64,000 nucleotides of DNA. It comes from Pycnopodia helianthoides. Lineage: Eukaryota; Echinodermata; Asteroidea; Forcipulatida; Asteriidae. The notes under the pieces are model-generated. The model did not search any database. It was not told the origin of the DNA and was given only the letters and a program-made list of their open reading frames with translations. Positions 10,353 to 23,200 of this stretch are shown here, in pieces. Made by a program: the position numbers and the translations under genes. The stretch covers positions 11,657,608 through 11,721,607 of the forward strand of contig CM063246.1 of NCBI GenBank assembly GCA_032158295.1, given 5' to 3'. Each line of letters starts with the position of its first letter. Positions within the stretch are counted from its first letter, which is position 1.

Positions 10353-11233
10353 AGGATTTCATTTTGGAAAGTGGAATCATTACTTGTCAGCGAGGAGTAT
10401 TCCATCACTATACATCACAAGCTATTAAAGAGTTAATATCAGATGCCGCCGTGTAGCAAATTAAATTGGCATCCCCTACCTCAAGCTCCCTACAGCATGA
10501 TCACTTGATCAAAATAACTTGGTTACAATTTTACGAGTTTTATGTTTTTTTCAGCAACATGAAATCGTGCTTTTGAAATGAAAAACTACATGTAGGAACC
10601 TGAGTGACTCAATTTGCTTTACATCAGCAATCAATATTAAAAGTGTTGTTATGCATGGGCACACAGCCTTCGGTGGCAGGAGGGGGGGATGGGCTTTAAT
10701 TCAAGGGTAAAACAGCATGCGGAACTTCTTCAGTTTCACTTCTTCATAATTATGTTGAAGGGTTTTCATTTTTACTCAATCCTGCTTATCATTGGACGAT
10801 CTAGATTGTTCAATCGAGGGTGATTGTGTAAACGTTAAGGACAGGACCAAAACGATCATATCGTAAAGTTCAGCTTTGACAAACTTAATTAAATAGTACT
10901 GGACCAGAGAAATAAACATTAGATTCTGAAATGACTGCCTGCAAACTTAACCCAACACTTGATTCCTTATTTCAAATGAAGTTACACAAAATCTACGACA
11001 AAAACAAAAAACATTATCCATGTTTTAAAGTGTTTTTTTAACATGAACACCTCGACTGATGACATTTTCACAGCTGAGTTGTTGGATGTAAAAATTAAAA
11101 ACAGGTTAGGAAATAATGTACTGGAAAAGTGTTCTTACATTTAAAAGCAGGGCTCCAATTTGAGGGAGTATCCACAAGATCACAGGACATGTAGCTCAAA
11201 AATGTTTACTGGACCAGAATTGTTTTTACAAGT

Positions 11234-11469
11234 TTAACCCTCCTACTGTCAGTGGCTCTTGCAACATTTTCCAGTGAGTTGACCAACCATTTGAAACCAT
11301 TCGACTGCCAAGGTTATGTACGGTGGCACAACTGTGCACAGAACTAACTGTGTACTGTGTACTGTGTACATGCATTCCCTCATGGTATCATATTGCAGGC
11401 TGGCATAGTTTATCTATCATTCAAAAACCACTTGAATGGTATTGAATGGTCAGACAGCAAGAGGGTTAA
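11234..11469. mobile_element. piggyBac-like MITE, family D copy 2
   Basis: 236 bp from TTAA (11234-11237) to TTAA (11466-11469), almost identical to the 6438 copy, including GACCAACCATTTGAAACCAT and CACAGAACTAACTGTGTACT. The high identity suggests recent movement or recent duplication. Confidence 0.82.
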
Positions 11470-11570
11470 ACCAGAATCAAAAGGAGAAACGAACTTCCTG
11501 ACACAGTTTAACATGCATTGAACAAACACTAAGACATGTAAGAGAAGATCAGGTTTGTCTTTTATGGGTC

Positions 11571-11967
11571 TTAAAGGGATGGACGTTTGGTGATCACTCT
11601 TGAAATTAATGGCAATAAAAACTTACTTCGTTAGAAGTAACAGCAGCTTTTGATAGTACCAAGCATTTTGAGAATCATTTTACTTCAGAGTAATGTGGTT
11701 ATGGAAAAATATATCAGGTTTTATCTGAAAAAAATTGAATCTGAGAGAGCGCTTCTGTCAGAAACGTTTCTCGGATTGTGTATTCCAATTGCGGATTATT
11801 CTTCCTGCGTGGACATAACCGTTCCGGATTTTCGGCAAAATCTAAAAAACGCTGCCCCTTTTGAAATGATGTATTTTCACAGGTTAGTTTTATTATATAT
11901 ATCTACATTTATATAGGATTAATACAATAGAATGGTTCCAAAAACCAAAGGTATACTTTACCTTTAA
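11571..11967. mobile_element. TTAA MITE, family K copy 1
   Basis: TTAA at 11571-11574 and 11964-11967; ends TTAAAGGGATGGACG and ACTTTACCTTTAA. It shares ATTAATGGCAATAAAAAC and AGCATTTTGAGAA with the 21031-21436 copy. Confidence 0.75.
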
Positions 11968-12867
11968 GTATACTTCATTGAATTGAACGATATTTTATCA
12001 GACTCCAAGTCAACATTCTAACATAAGTTGTACTTGTTCAAGATATTTACAGCGAAGTATTATTATTCAGTTGAAAAACAGATGACCGCCGGACTTGTCC
12101 GTTCATGAGTTTACCGACCCTACTGGCCTCTGGGCGGCAGTCCAGTGTAAAAAAAAATGAGCCCTGAAAAGGCGACCAGTCTCCTGTCACTCAAGTGCAG
12201 TGCGATCGAATTGTTTTTGCAGCAACATCTTGTGCGATGTTTACGTTATGGGGAAATAATAAAGTAAAGGAGAACTGCTGCTAAATTCTGTGCACTCCTG
12301 ACAAAATGCGCGATATGCTGTTATCGTACCTCGTGTCCGACGTGAGGTAAATATTGTAAGCCTCTACGCTTACATGGTACATGGAGTTGGTGAGTGGTTA
12401 AGGTACGTGCTAAGACTGTTAGAAATGACCGCCCCTCTCTACATCGATGTGTGCGATATGTCAATGTTTTCGAGGTCTCCTCCCCACTTAAAAGTGCCAC
12501 TCTATCTTGCCTGCCGCGCTTTCCTCCCAACAATAAGATGCATTGATTCTTTAACCTTTGGTCGGTCGACTTGCAGTGAGTTATCGGAGCTCAAACTGGC
12601 AAAGGATATGAGCCGTTTTGTTAGTGGACCAAAATACTCATAATACATCATTTTTATGTAATGTCAATGTTACAACTAGTTTTTTTCTACTTTGAATACT
12701 ACTGTGCGAAAAATCTTTATATCTTAAAATTGCTTAAAAATACATCAAATAAAATAAAAAAATTACCAGAGACTGAAAGGAAGCCCCCCACCTCCCCCTC
12801 CCCCCCCAATATATAGTCTATGAATTTTAATAAACTACAAAACTGGGTAAAGTTTAATTTAATTTTG
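11968..12867. other. Intergenic, no feature seen
   Basis: No gene, RNA or repeat family could be supported. Overlapping short frames at 12321-12643 lack any recognisable protein signature. Confidence 0.35.
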
Positions 12868-13080
12868 GGGTGAACGAAGAAAAATTGACTAAATGGGATT
12901 TGAACCTACATCCTCTGGATTAATGTGCCATAAACTTGGGTGTGATCCCTGGTTGAATGACTTCTTACTCAGTGATGGCACCCCCCCCCCCAAAAAAAAA
13001 AAAAGAAAAAAGAAGATATTGACAAAAAAGGCAACCACCAACATTAGGGCTAGATAACTAAATAGAGTGCGGGCCATGAG
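12868..13080. repeat. Type T SINE, decayed copy 2
   Basis: Carries a degenerate B-box region (GGGATTTGAACCTACATCC on plus), TTAATGTGCC, and the type T body pieces AAACTTGGGTGTGATCCCTGG and GATATTGACAAAAAAGGC. It is disrupted by a poly-C/poly-A run at about 12966-13010 and looks rearranged relative to the 39470 copy. Confidence 0.55.
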
Positions 13081-13121
13081 CATATGGGGACTCTTTGGTG
13101 AATGGGGCAGTTCCCCCCCAG

Positions 13122-13469
13122 GCCATATGCGAGTTAGATTTGAATAAGGTCTGGTAAAATGACTTGCTTAGACACACGTCACCGCTTAAATTTGAGTTCC
13201 TCAAGACTGTAGAGACAGTTGCTATGTCAGATGGTTTAGAGGCAAGCTTTTGTATAGAAACCTCCAGATGAGCAAACCCTGGTACCATTGTGCCATACAC
13301 ATTCATTCAGAACTGTGTTGGGTGTTTGCCATCTCTTACGTAATTACGCAAAAGCTTGTGTGACATAGCAACTGTCTCGATAGTCTGAGGAATTCCAATT
13401 TAAGCAAATAACTTGTGACCTAGGAAGTCACTGTACTTGATGTCATTAAAACCTAACTCGCAAATGGCT
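13122..13469. mobile_element. Foldback MITE, family G copy 1
   Basis: Inverted ends GCCATATGCGAGTTAGATTT and ACCTAACTCGCAAATGGC. Inside are inverted pairs such as AGACAGTTGCTATGTCA and TGACATAGCAACTGTCT, and GCAAGCTTTTGTATAG and CAAAAGCTTGTGTG, so nearly the whole 348 bp can fold back. A fuller copy is at 40104. Confidence 0.8.
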
Positions 13470-15557
13470 TATAAATTCGGACACGGCCTTAGATTGATTA
13501 TGATGAGCAGGTGGTGCACTTGCTCCCACAGCCACTACGGGGATTCCGGAGCTCCTCAATCCAGGCTTATCTACAGCAGAAGAGCACCCACGGGATACAG
13601 CATTCCCCCCCCCCCCCAGCACCGAAAGGGAAATACTTCCACTCTTAAGGAGGAGGTTGAGCTCATCTATAATGCAACCCCTATACTCCCCGAGATTGTC
13701 GTCAGCGTTTTTTTTCTCGCTACAGCTGAAGACGGACAGACCCGCCGAGTAAACCATGCGAGAGTAATTCGGAGCTGACGAGGCCATGGCTAGCACACAC
13801 TGTGCATGGATAGTTTGGATATGTAACTGTAATTATCCCATTCAGTCTAGAACTAGAGAGAAAAAAACATCTAATCTGATTGGGGTGCAGTTGGATTATC
13901 TTTAAAGGGACACTGTAGGACTGTTGGAACGTTGTTTTTTACTGCTTTTGCTGGAGTTGTTATAGCTACTTTTAAACTTTCCCTGTTGGGGTGTTACACC
14001 ATGTACACATCTCAACGGGGTAGTGTTTTATTGGAAAATTTGTGACTGTCTTTCTAATGTACTAAAAGAAAACTCAAATATGACTCGGGTGTGGTTGGAT
14101 TATCTTATTAAATGAAAATTTAAATTAAACAATAGTTAAATTTGATATGAGAAAAGAATCCCTTCAAAATAATATGGTTTGGAAAAATTCTCACCGAACA
14201 TTTTTGAATCTGAGAAATCATCCATTTGCAAATGCTGTGGCCAGAGATGCGGTTGGTACTGCTGCCACCTCGCTAAATGTGGATGGATTTGGCATTCTTG
14301 TGAGATACCATGACATTTTTTTGCTGTTTTCTAAGCAAGTAGACACTGTATTTAGTGGAAACTTTCACAACAAGTGGCTTTTATTGTTTCTTTCTTAATA
14401 ATTTTGCCTATAAATCAGCATTTACATCGACAAAAACCAATCTATGACCCCAGACAGCCAATTGAACTAAATGCCTAGCAATATTAACCTAAAGAGAAAA
14501 GCCCATTAGCAGTATTTCTGCAGACCACTGTTTTAAAATCGTCTTGATAAGGACTACACAGTTCAACTTTGCTGCTGCCTCCAAGCATATTAGTCATTAG
14601 AAGTTGGGTACCAGACCTTCCTCCATGCCTTGACTGTCAATTAAATTATGTAGCGCTATTAAGTGTTAACCTCAATAAATAAAAAGAAACAGGGTCAACC
14701 CCATTAGCTGCAGGGTAGCTGAATCAGTGTCCTATTCTAGTATCTAGACAAAGCCCCCAATCCATTATATCCCACTACTGATGTAGGTTAATAGCAGGGG
14801 GAACTCATTCCAACATATTCCAGGAAAAGCTTTGTTTATTCGCCAGCCTCAGACACTTCCTGACCTCACACGAACCCAATATGTTACCAGACTCCCCCCC
14901 CCCCCCCGAGGTCCGAATGTTGCTGCTATGGCAACGTAATTCATGTATATCAACAACAAGCTGTTCACTCGGTTTTCCCTTGATTGTGTACGAGGCGAGT
15001 AGGAAACCCTGGAGCTCTGGCGGCGCCGTTGGCGCAAAAGGCTCCATGCTGCGGGGTCAGGGGTGTGATTCATTAGAAACCCCGCCCTAACCGCTGCGTC
15101 TTAACAGCCCCACACCCTAACACACCCTCCAAGACACAGGACATTTCTGTCATCATGGTAAACCGTATCGTTGATCTTTACTACTGTAACCAAACAGAAG
15201 CCATGGCGAGGTTCACATATTTTCTAAAAGTCAAAAGGGAAGACTTGTTTTTACCCAGTGCCTGTTATAAGCAAACTTTCACCCACTTTCTATGTTTCAA
15301 CTAATTCTACAATAATTCACAAGTCATGAGTCACAAGTCACTTACAGACAGTCATTTTTGTCCAAGATGAAACAATTCACAATTTTGGTGTCTATGTTTG
15401 TTACAGAGATGCTCCTTAACAATGTTCAAAGTTTAGTGTCTTTCCAACAACCTTATGTGATCTATTTATTCTATTTTATATTGAATATTCACTTTTGTCC
15501 AGGTGAAGATTACAAAATAGTGCAGCTCGTTTGATATGTTCCACACCTTACAGGGAA
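13470..15557. other. Intergenic, poly-C runs, no gene called
   Basis: Two overlapping frames at 13437-13796 (opposite strands) are moderately long but show no domain or splice signals. Poly-C runs of about 14 lie near 13605 and 14887. Nothing else was recognised. Confidence 0.35.
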
Positions 15558-15890
15558 ATATTACCACATCACTCAGGGAACTTCATTGGATACCAATTAG
15601 AGATTGGCTTCGTTTTAAACTTGCTCCTTTTATGTGTAAATGTTTGAACAAAAACTACTCCTAAATATCTTTCCAATTTACTGTCAAATTACACTCCTCC
15701 ACACTTGACATCACTCACTCGAATGTTCCCCGTGCAAAGTTCTGGGTCAAAAAGCATTCATTGCAGCTGGACCATAATTTGGAACAATCTTCCTCATGTC
15801 ATTAGGGAATCTGTTTAGCTTATCTCTATTTCGTAAAGCTCTTAAGACTCTATCCATGTTTATTTCTATTATTACGTGCGCTATGATCTT
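15558..15890 (+). pseudogene. 3' tail of a dead LINE ORF2
   Basis: The translation contains LRELHWIPIRDWLRFKLA followed by KCLN, the sequence that follows the RT domain in CR1/Rex/jockey-type LINEs (LxELHWLPVxxRIxFKLL). Further on come NVPRAKFWVKKHS, a W/N-rich LEQSSSCH (WNxLPxxIR in intact elements) and an FRKALKT-like end in another frame. Several stops and frameshifts make it non-coding. Confidence 0.7.
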
Positions 15891-16154
15891 GATTGAAAAG
15901 CGTCTTATCAATTTTAATTGTTACATTTATGTTAAGGGATAAATGGATCAACTAAATTACTTGACTGGCTCACTGAGTGGTCGATAAATTAATCGATTGA
16001 TAATCAGCAGCAACTATTAACAGCCTAAGGGTACTACTCCTGGATTAAGGCGTTGATTAATCCACAGTGCAAGATTAGTGGGAGCACCAGGTGCACGGGA
16101 TTTAACACTTTTTAAAAAATAACATTAGCTCTGAAGAAGAGCCTGAGGAAGTTA

Positions 16155-16405
16155 CCATATGGGAAACTTTACATTTTGTGTCAAAATTTCCACATAAATT
16201 CAAGAGTTATAAAAATAACAGCTGAACATTTTTTAAAATGTTCCCCCCTTTTTTTATGTCAAAAATTGATAAAAAACAGACAGCACAATCGCAATAGAAT
16301 ATAAGATTGAGTGTTTTCGTCCATTGGGCTGTGTACAAATCTGCAGGAAGTCCAGACTCTGTTCCTCTATTGTACACATGTGATGTCACAGGTCACATGG
16401 TCTAT
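16155..16405 (-). mobile_element. Family I MITE copy 2
   Basis: The right end TGTCACAGGTCACATGGTCT and interior AAATTTCCACATAAATTCAA/GAGTTATAAAAATAACAGC match the 7799 and 23706 copies. The left end is degraded. Confidence 0.65.
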
Positions 16406-16533
16406 ACTCCGATCATCCTCTGGGCACCGACTGACTGATCAACTGACCAATCCATTGCAGGCTGGATACTCCATGCCTCCATGCCGCTGGTCATTGCCTT
16501 GGTGCCCCTCGGAACGTTCCAATGCAACCCTCA

Positions 16534-16704
16534 TATAGAGGTTTTACAGTCACGTGATGTTATCACGTGACTGTGTGTTTGAGACGCCATATTGCCGGTC
16601 AATGACCAGTGGCAAGATCACAGTTCGTGACCGTAACCATGACCGGCAAGATGGCTGCCATTGCGGTAGGCGGGGCCAGTGACGTCAGCTGAAAAACCTC
16701 TATA
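16534..16704. mobile_element. Small TIR element with TATAGAGGTTTT ends
   Basis: 12-bp perfect inverted ends TATAGAGGTTTT (16534-16545) and AAAACCTCTATA (16693-16704). The interior is itself palindromic (AGTCACGTGATG/TATCACGTGACT; TTGCCGGTCAATGACC/GACCGGCAAGATGG). Only this copy is in the window. Confidence 0.7.
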
Positions 16705-16740
16705 GGTGCCTTTTACTACAGAAAAAATTGCCTTGCCCTT

Positions 16741-16899
16741 TAGGCTGCATCCGAAACAAGCGGCTTCAGCCATCTCTATTGGCCTGAATGACACAAAACT
16801 ATGTGTCTGGGGGATGTTGAATGACGAAGATCATTAGGCCTTTTCAGCAATCTAGCCATAAATGCTGCCAAGGCCATTAATTCTGACACCGCCCTACAA
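16741..16899. repeat. Family H repeat, degenerate copy
   Basis: Contains GGCTGCATCCGAAACAAGCG...GGCTTCAGCC and a closing ATTCTGACACCGCC, similar in layout to the 31933 copy. Borders uncertain. Confidence 0.4.
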
Positions 16900-16954
16900 G
16901 ATGGAGGCATCAGGCCTACTGCCTTTTAAACGATTTACTGTTTTAAAATCTTAC

Positions 16955-17230
16955 CTGCGCCACTTCTGCAAACGTTGACAATCGACCGCTCTTGGTGTTC
17001 TCGTTCTCATCCAGGTCGTCCGACTCGTGTCCGTCAACGATGCCCTCGTCCGTGGTGGCGCTGCTCTGACTCTTCTTGTCCTCCTCCTCCCCGTTGTGGT
17101 CCTCCCCGTCTCCCATGTTGGTCATCTGATCGATCATGGACTCCAGGGGCCCGCTGAGAACCCTCTCCTCCTCTTCATGGCAACCGTAGTCGAGGGCCTG
17201 GTAGATGATGAGGCCGAGCGCATTCACCAT
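16955..17230 (-). CDS. SPIRE1: Spire internal exon (KIND core plus acidic linker)
   Basis: 276 bp, 92 codons, phase 0 to 0. The acceptor is a T-rich tract ending TCTGCACAG (minus strand); the donor is GCGCAG|GTAAGA. It holds IIYQALDYG (the conserved KIND core) and a Glu/Asp-rich linker. Confidence 0.85.
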
Positions 17231-20200
17231 CTGTGCAGATTTTAAAAAAAAGAGCGATTGTAAAGATGCATCATTGGTGTTTGGAAGGAGCAAAATCATT
17301 CCCATCCTAGAGTCTCCAATAAACACACCATCCGATCAGCCTGTGAACTGGGGCGAGAGTCACGGCTGACAAAAATGTCTGAAACTGTTATCCAAGATCT
17401 TAAGAGGTACGATGAAATGACAGCATTTCCACCTTTTGTTCAGTGCAAGAGAAGTACATAAAAGAGCATGACTTATTTTGTATTGAGAAAAATATATAAT
17501 TGTGTGTGTTTACCCGGCAGATTTTTAAAAGTCTGAAATTTCTCATCCCTCGAAAAATGTCGTTAAAAAAAAGGTGGTCATGCTTTCGTTTTGTCACCGA
17601 TTTGTGGACACATACAACAAATTACAATAGGAAATCAACTTGTAGAGACAATTTCTTTCGCACCTATAGCAGTATTTTAGAGGGACATTTTTCTCAGGAC
17701 AATCTGTGCTGGTATCAAGCTTTCCAAAGTGAGCTTTGAGATTGTAAATTGTTAATCATTGCCAATCATGTGATGTAACTTTTAAAAAGAAACATTAAAG
17801 TGTTAGTTGATTTATCAGAACAAATTAAATTGAAAATTTCCCTCTCTAAACGACTTGGTCTTAAGTTGGTAATTCTTACCAACCCTCCTACAAAATATCC
17901 AACCCTCCTGGAAAATATCGTAACTGTTGCAAAACTTTGCTAGATTCCAACTAATAGCAATTTTGTCTCAATGTACCCAAATGAAAAATAAAAAGAGGAT
18001 GTTCAGGTAGGCCTACCTTTTCTTTGTTTTTCATAAAACTGAGTTGAGACATACTTTAAAAAATGATAATAAATAAAAATATAAATAAAAATGTGTAAAC
18101 ATTTTGCTTGTTTGATACAAAACAAGTTTAGAGCTTACTGTTATAGTAGAAAAACATGCCTCAGCAAAAGAGTAATTTCATTTTAAACGATCGAGAAGAT
18201 TTGACAGCACCCGAGCAGATTCACAATGGATTTGCATTGTTACATCATTCAATCTGCTTACAAGAACCTGCCAGCCAGCAAGCTAGCGTGCCTTTTGCCT
18301 AGCTGAACCATTACATTAGCAATGTTTATAAAATAGAATTCCTACTAATGGCCGCTACGTAAACAGAGAACATCTGGGCCCAATTTCATGGCTCTGCTTA
18401 CCGTAAGCAAAGAATCGGCGCTTGCGGAAGCAGGGAATTCTGCGCTTACGTCAAGCGTATTTCACGGGTTAGCGGAATTTCGGCTTGTGCGCATGCGTAC
18501 TCCACGTTACTAGGCATTCTACGCTTACACAGCTAGCGCAGAAATTCAGCGCTTGAACAGTAAGAGGAGAATGGTCACCGCAAGCGCAGAATTCGGCGGT
18601 TAGCAGAGCCATGAAATTGGGCCCTGCTTACAGGCTTTATGAAATTGGGCCCTGATCAGCTATGAAGTAGAAATCCCCCTCCATGAATCAAGAAGAGGAA
18701 ATGAATGAGAAAATGCAGGTGAAACCCTCGACAAGTTTGGATACTTGCAAAGTGCCAACAGTTTGTCATTATTCCTTATTAAATATTGCCCCATGCAGCC
18801 ACTTGATATTCCGACACACACTCTAATCCCTTTCGCAAATGCTCCTCGCGCCAAACAGATACAAGCTACCACAGAACCAACATGGGCAATGCTCGTACCT
18901 CATGCAAACACCCAGTCATGCAAGCTATACCATGGGAACTTTCAAGCGTAATATGGGGTCCCCTAAAGGTAAATGCAATTTAAATCTCTTGTTTGAACCA
19001 CAATGCCCCCCCCCCGCTGCATTCCTGTCTATTGTGCCCACCTGGCTGGACACAGAGACCTCTACGCATTTCCTTGAGCCTAGGGGATGAAAATGCCTTC
19101 CTGTTATAATACACTGAAATCCTTAAGTCCTAGTTCAAACAGCGAGGTATAAAAGTTGTATATCTTTATTAAGGAATTTCGAACGTGGTTTCGAACTATT
19201 CAACTGATCCCGTTTTCACTGTACATTTCAAAAGGGTCGTGAAATGAGGATATTTCAATCTTCCAGTTTTTATGTAACATATCATATTATAACCAAACTC
19301 AAAATTTATTCTTGATACAAATTGGTGTTAATGTTTCTGAGAAAAATTCGATTTTCTTGACTTTCTTTCAGGCCACTTGTGTTAGCTTTTGAAATTACAC
19401 TGTATCTTTAAAATCACCCGAACTATGTAATTATTTGTTCAACACACTGAAGACGAATATTGACTGTACACAGGTGTAGATGGAGGAGAGACTGTATCAA
19501 CAGTTTATCCAAAAACTGTATACAGAACAGGCATCAAATTCAAGGTTTTCTCCTTTTGTTCCAAGATACATCTTGAGATAAAGGGGACTGGATTGAAAAA
19601 ACCGATCTTCAAACTTTCAAAGAGAAGACAGATGACACAAATTCCTAGACAGAGCGCTTAACCGCTATAAAATACCTGGGCCTAATTCCGTAGAGCTGCT
19701 TGACCACAAAGGGGGCTCAGCAAAACCAAATAATGCTTACCAGAATAAAGGTTACCGGCCAAAATACCATGTACCATCTGTGACTGGTGTTCTGCTTAAT
19801 TTGTTGTTTAGCAGAAACTTGTTAAGCAGCATTTTCTGCTTTAGCAACAGCCCTATGAAAATTGGGTGGTCCGTGGTTAACAAACACTTTTAAAAACAAC
19901 TTTCTCAAACTTGTATAGTTGTCAAAAAAGGTGCAGTTTTATGAGAATATTAATTGTCTCTACAATAATTATAAACACAAAACAAACTAACAAATGAACA
20001 AACAACACATCGCTTGTCAAGAAAGGGGACAGAAATTCATCATTGCATTTTGTTATGAGAATATTAATTGTCTCTACAATAATTATAAACACAAAACAAA
20101 CTAACAAATGAACAAACAACACATCGCTTGTCAAGAAAGGGAACACAAATTCATCATTGCATTTTGTTTTGCATTCCGATTGAAAACAACACCCGCCCAC

Positions 20201-23200
20201 GGTTTGCTGTTTTAAATGCATTCCAAAGACTAGAAAGACTGTGCCCCCACTTTGGTGTGTCTGTTGTTTTGTGAATCACTCACCCATTCAGCGGCAAATA
20301 TTTTCCCTTTAAATGCATCACGCACTTCAGGCAGTGGTTTAACCCACCAAGGATTTTATAAGGTCAAACAACGGTACAAGTATTAGCTGTAGAGGGGATT
20401 TTGACATAGACATACAAAAAAACTTACATGTTTGGACTGTGCCGATCAAAGTTTTTGAATTTTGTTTTTTTCGGTGTGGAAATGAACAACTTTGAAATCT
20501 TACTCTGAAGCACGGAGGTGTTGGACTTCTTGTGGCGTGACCATTTTGTTTTTGTGGTTCATTCAGAATAATTGTGAACAACTACTTTTAGTCTGGCTTC
20601 TTTCCATAAAAGGAGTGCTCAATAGTCTGTGCAAGTGTTATGTGTATTCAAACATTTTCGGGAAGCTTGGGTTCCCTTTTATTGCCTCAATATTCATAAG
20701 TAATATTCAAAATAAAGTATTATAAGCAAGACTAAAGACAAATGGTAAATGCTGACTGTTTACAAACAAAAACAACAATTTGTAAAGAGTGTCCATTTAT
20801 CCAACTACTTCTTAGGCCGGTAATCCATGTGTCCGTCATGTGTTTTGCGTAATGCGCAACCCTTTAAAATGAAATTATGCAATGTACACAATTTTTACGG
20901 ATAACGCAGTATACAATACATGGAATTCTGTGCGTTGCTTGGCGTGTAATTTTACGCACTGCAGGCATTGCACACAACGCATTATGCACAATGTTTGACA
21001 GACACACATAATTACAATCCCTTTAAGTTGTTAAAGGGAAGGTAAACGACTGGTAATCACTCTCAACATTAATGGCAATAAAAACCGACTTGGTTAGAAG
21101 TACAGCAACTTTCGATAGTATAAAGCATTTTGAGAAATATTTCAAAATATTGTGGATATGGAAAAAGATGTCAGTTTTTATCCCCCCCAAATTTGAATCT
21201 GAGACTCAGATTGTGTATTCCTATAAGGGATTGATCTTTATGCGTAGACATGATTTCTGCGGATTTTGGCGATATTTAAAAAACGCGACCACCTTTTGAA
21301 ATTTTCACATGTTAGTTTTTTTGTATAGGCCTATATCTACATTTATGTAGGATTAAATCAATCAAATGATGCCCCCCCCCCAAAAAAAGTGCAAAAAAAC
21401 CTCCACAAAAAACACACAACACATGTGTATCTTTAAGGATAATGAATCATCATGGTTGGTACTCAATAAATTAGCATAATAAACACACTTTGCCAAGTAG
21501 ACGAGGCCACTCAATAAGGACAAGTCTATTCATTAAAAACGGAATATAAAGTACCTCAATGCAAAAAACCAGCGCAGTGAAACCCTCTGCAATTGTATCT
21601 ACATATTCAGGACTGACTCTTCATGGAGGGCATAGCCACATAGAGCAAGGAAGATGGAGGCAACTGAGGGTGATCATACCTCCATGCCCCCTGGCCATTA
21701 CTTTGGGCGGCCCATCGAGTTTGCCTCATAACTCAGTAGATTTAGCCTAAAAAAACTACATCTATCTTGCCATTACAAGAATGCAGTTATCATCGACATC
21801 AGGTTTTGTTCTTAAAGCACATACAGCATTGTTTGACTAGTATCCACACTTTATATGACTCAACATTTTATACATGAAATAACAAACGTTTAAAAGTTTA
21901 AGCTCAATCGGTCATCGCAGTTACAAGAAAATAGTGAAAAACCCTCTTTCATGTTTTCACTGTTTTCAAGTATCAGATTTTATCACCATGATAAAGACGA
22001 ATTGTTCTACTCATTTCCTAAAATCTGTAGCATTTCAAGCAAAACTGTTTCAAGGGAAGTTTTCCACCATGACCATCTTTATACCACGTAAGTTATGTGC
22101 AAATCTGTGAACATTTATATTTCCAACCTTACCAATGTTGTACTAACCCTTTAAATGGACACAATGCCTTTGGATTGGGCACTTTGTGGGCAATGAAAGT
22201 GTTTGTTATGTAATAGTTAACATGGCTGGAAAGATGTTTTGAAAGTAGAATATAATGATTCACACAAACATCCCTCGAACTGTGTGGTTTTCCTTTTACT
22301 TCGTGAACTAACACGTTTACCGTTTTGTAGACCAAAATTGTTGACTCCACAAGATGGCGGACTGTGTTAGTTCACAAAGTAAAAGGAAAACCACACAATT
22401 TCGGGAGATGTTTGTGTGAATCATTATGTTCTACTTGTAAAACATCTTTCCGGCCATATTCATCTCATAACAAATGCTTTTTATAGCTCGAAGTGCCCGA
22501 TCCGTACTTCCACAGGCAATGTGTATCTATAACGTTTTCAGTGGCTAGTAATTAAGCAGGGCCAGTTAGCTTGTAATTTAAACGGGTCCTTAAGGTTTGT
22601 CGCTAGTTCATATTTCATATTAATTAAGGGCATGTTTCAACACTGACCTACACAGCTGGACCACTTGCAGAGAATTTTGACTGGTCCATGGCTATTTTAA
22701 TGCATTTGGCCAGCGGACCACTGTCAAGAGAATGCCGATTTTCACCTGCACACTTGTGAGGGTCCAGCAATTTGCTTGGGAGTGTTTCAGGCTATTTCAT
22801 GACTGACCTTTATTATGAGTTAATTTATTTGCTTGCCTCCGTTTTATAATAAAAGAAAAACAGAAATGGGTGGCACACTGGAGAGGGACATTGAGCAACC
22901 CCCCCCCCCCCCATCCTGCCACCCTCCAGCCAGTGCACTCTGATGTAAAGATAAGATTTTATACCTGCTGGCCCCAGCACTGAATCTAACAAAATCCTGG
23001 GGTTAAAGTAGGCTTTTGGGAGTATGGAATTGATCTTTGAAGGATTTGGGTTTAAAACTAGATGTTCAGGTTTTCATACACGATCATATTTAAAACAACT
23101 CAACCGGTCTACATTATTAAAAAATTAAAATGTGTACAAACCTCGGCTCTGCTTGCAGGCCATCTGCAGTGATATCTGCATTGCAAAAAGACAAGGTAAA

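Noticed and set aside
13437..13796. Overlapping frames on both strands near 13.6 kb as a possible exon
   Set aside because: Protein character is weak, the region contains a poly-C run and I see no convincing acceptor/donor pair.
19922..20221. 99-codon minus-strand frame with an internal repeat of a hydrophobic block
   Set aside because: The apparent repeated membrane segment is just the 114-bp tandem duplication, whose length is a multiple of three.
23137..23175. Missing Spire micro-exon
   Set aside because: The acceptor is fair, but the only donor giving the right phase is a weak GTACAC; I keep it as a candidate only.
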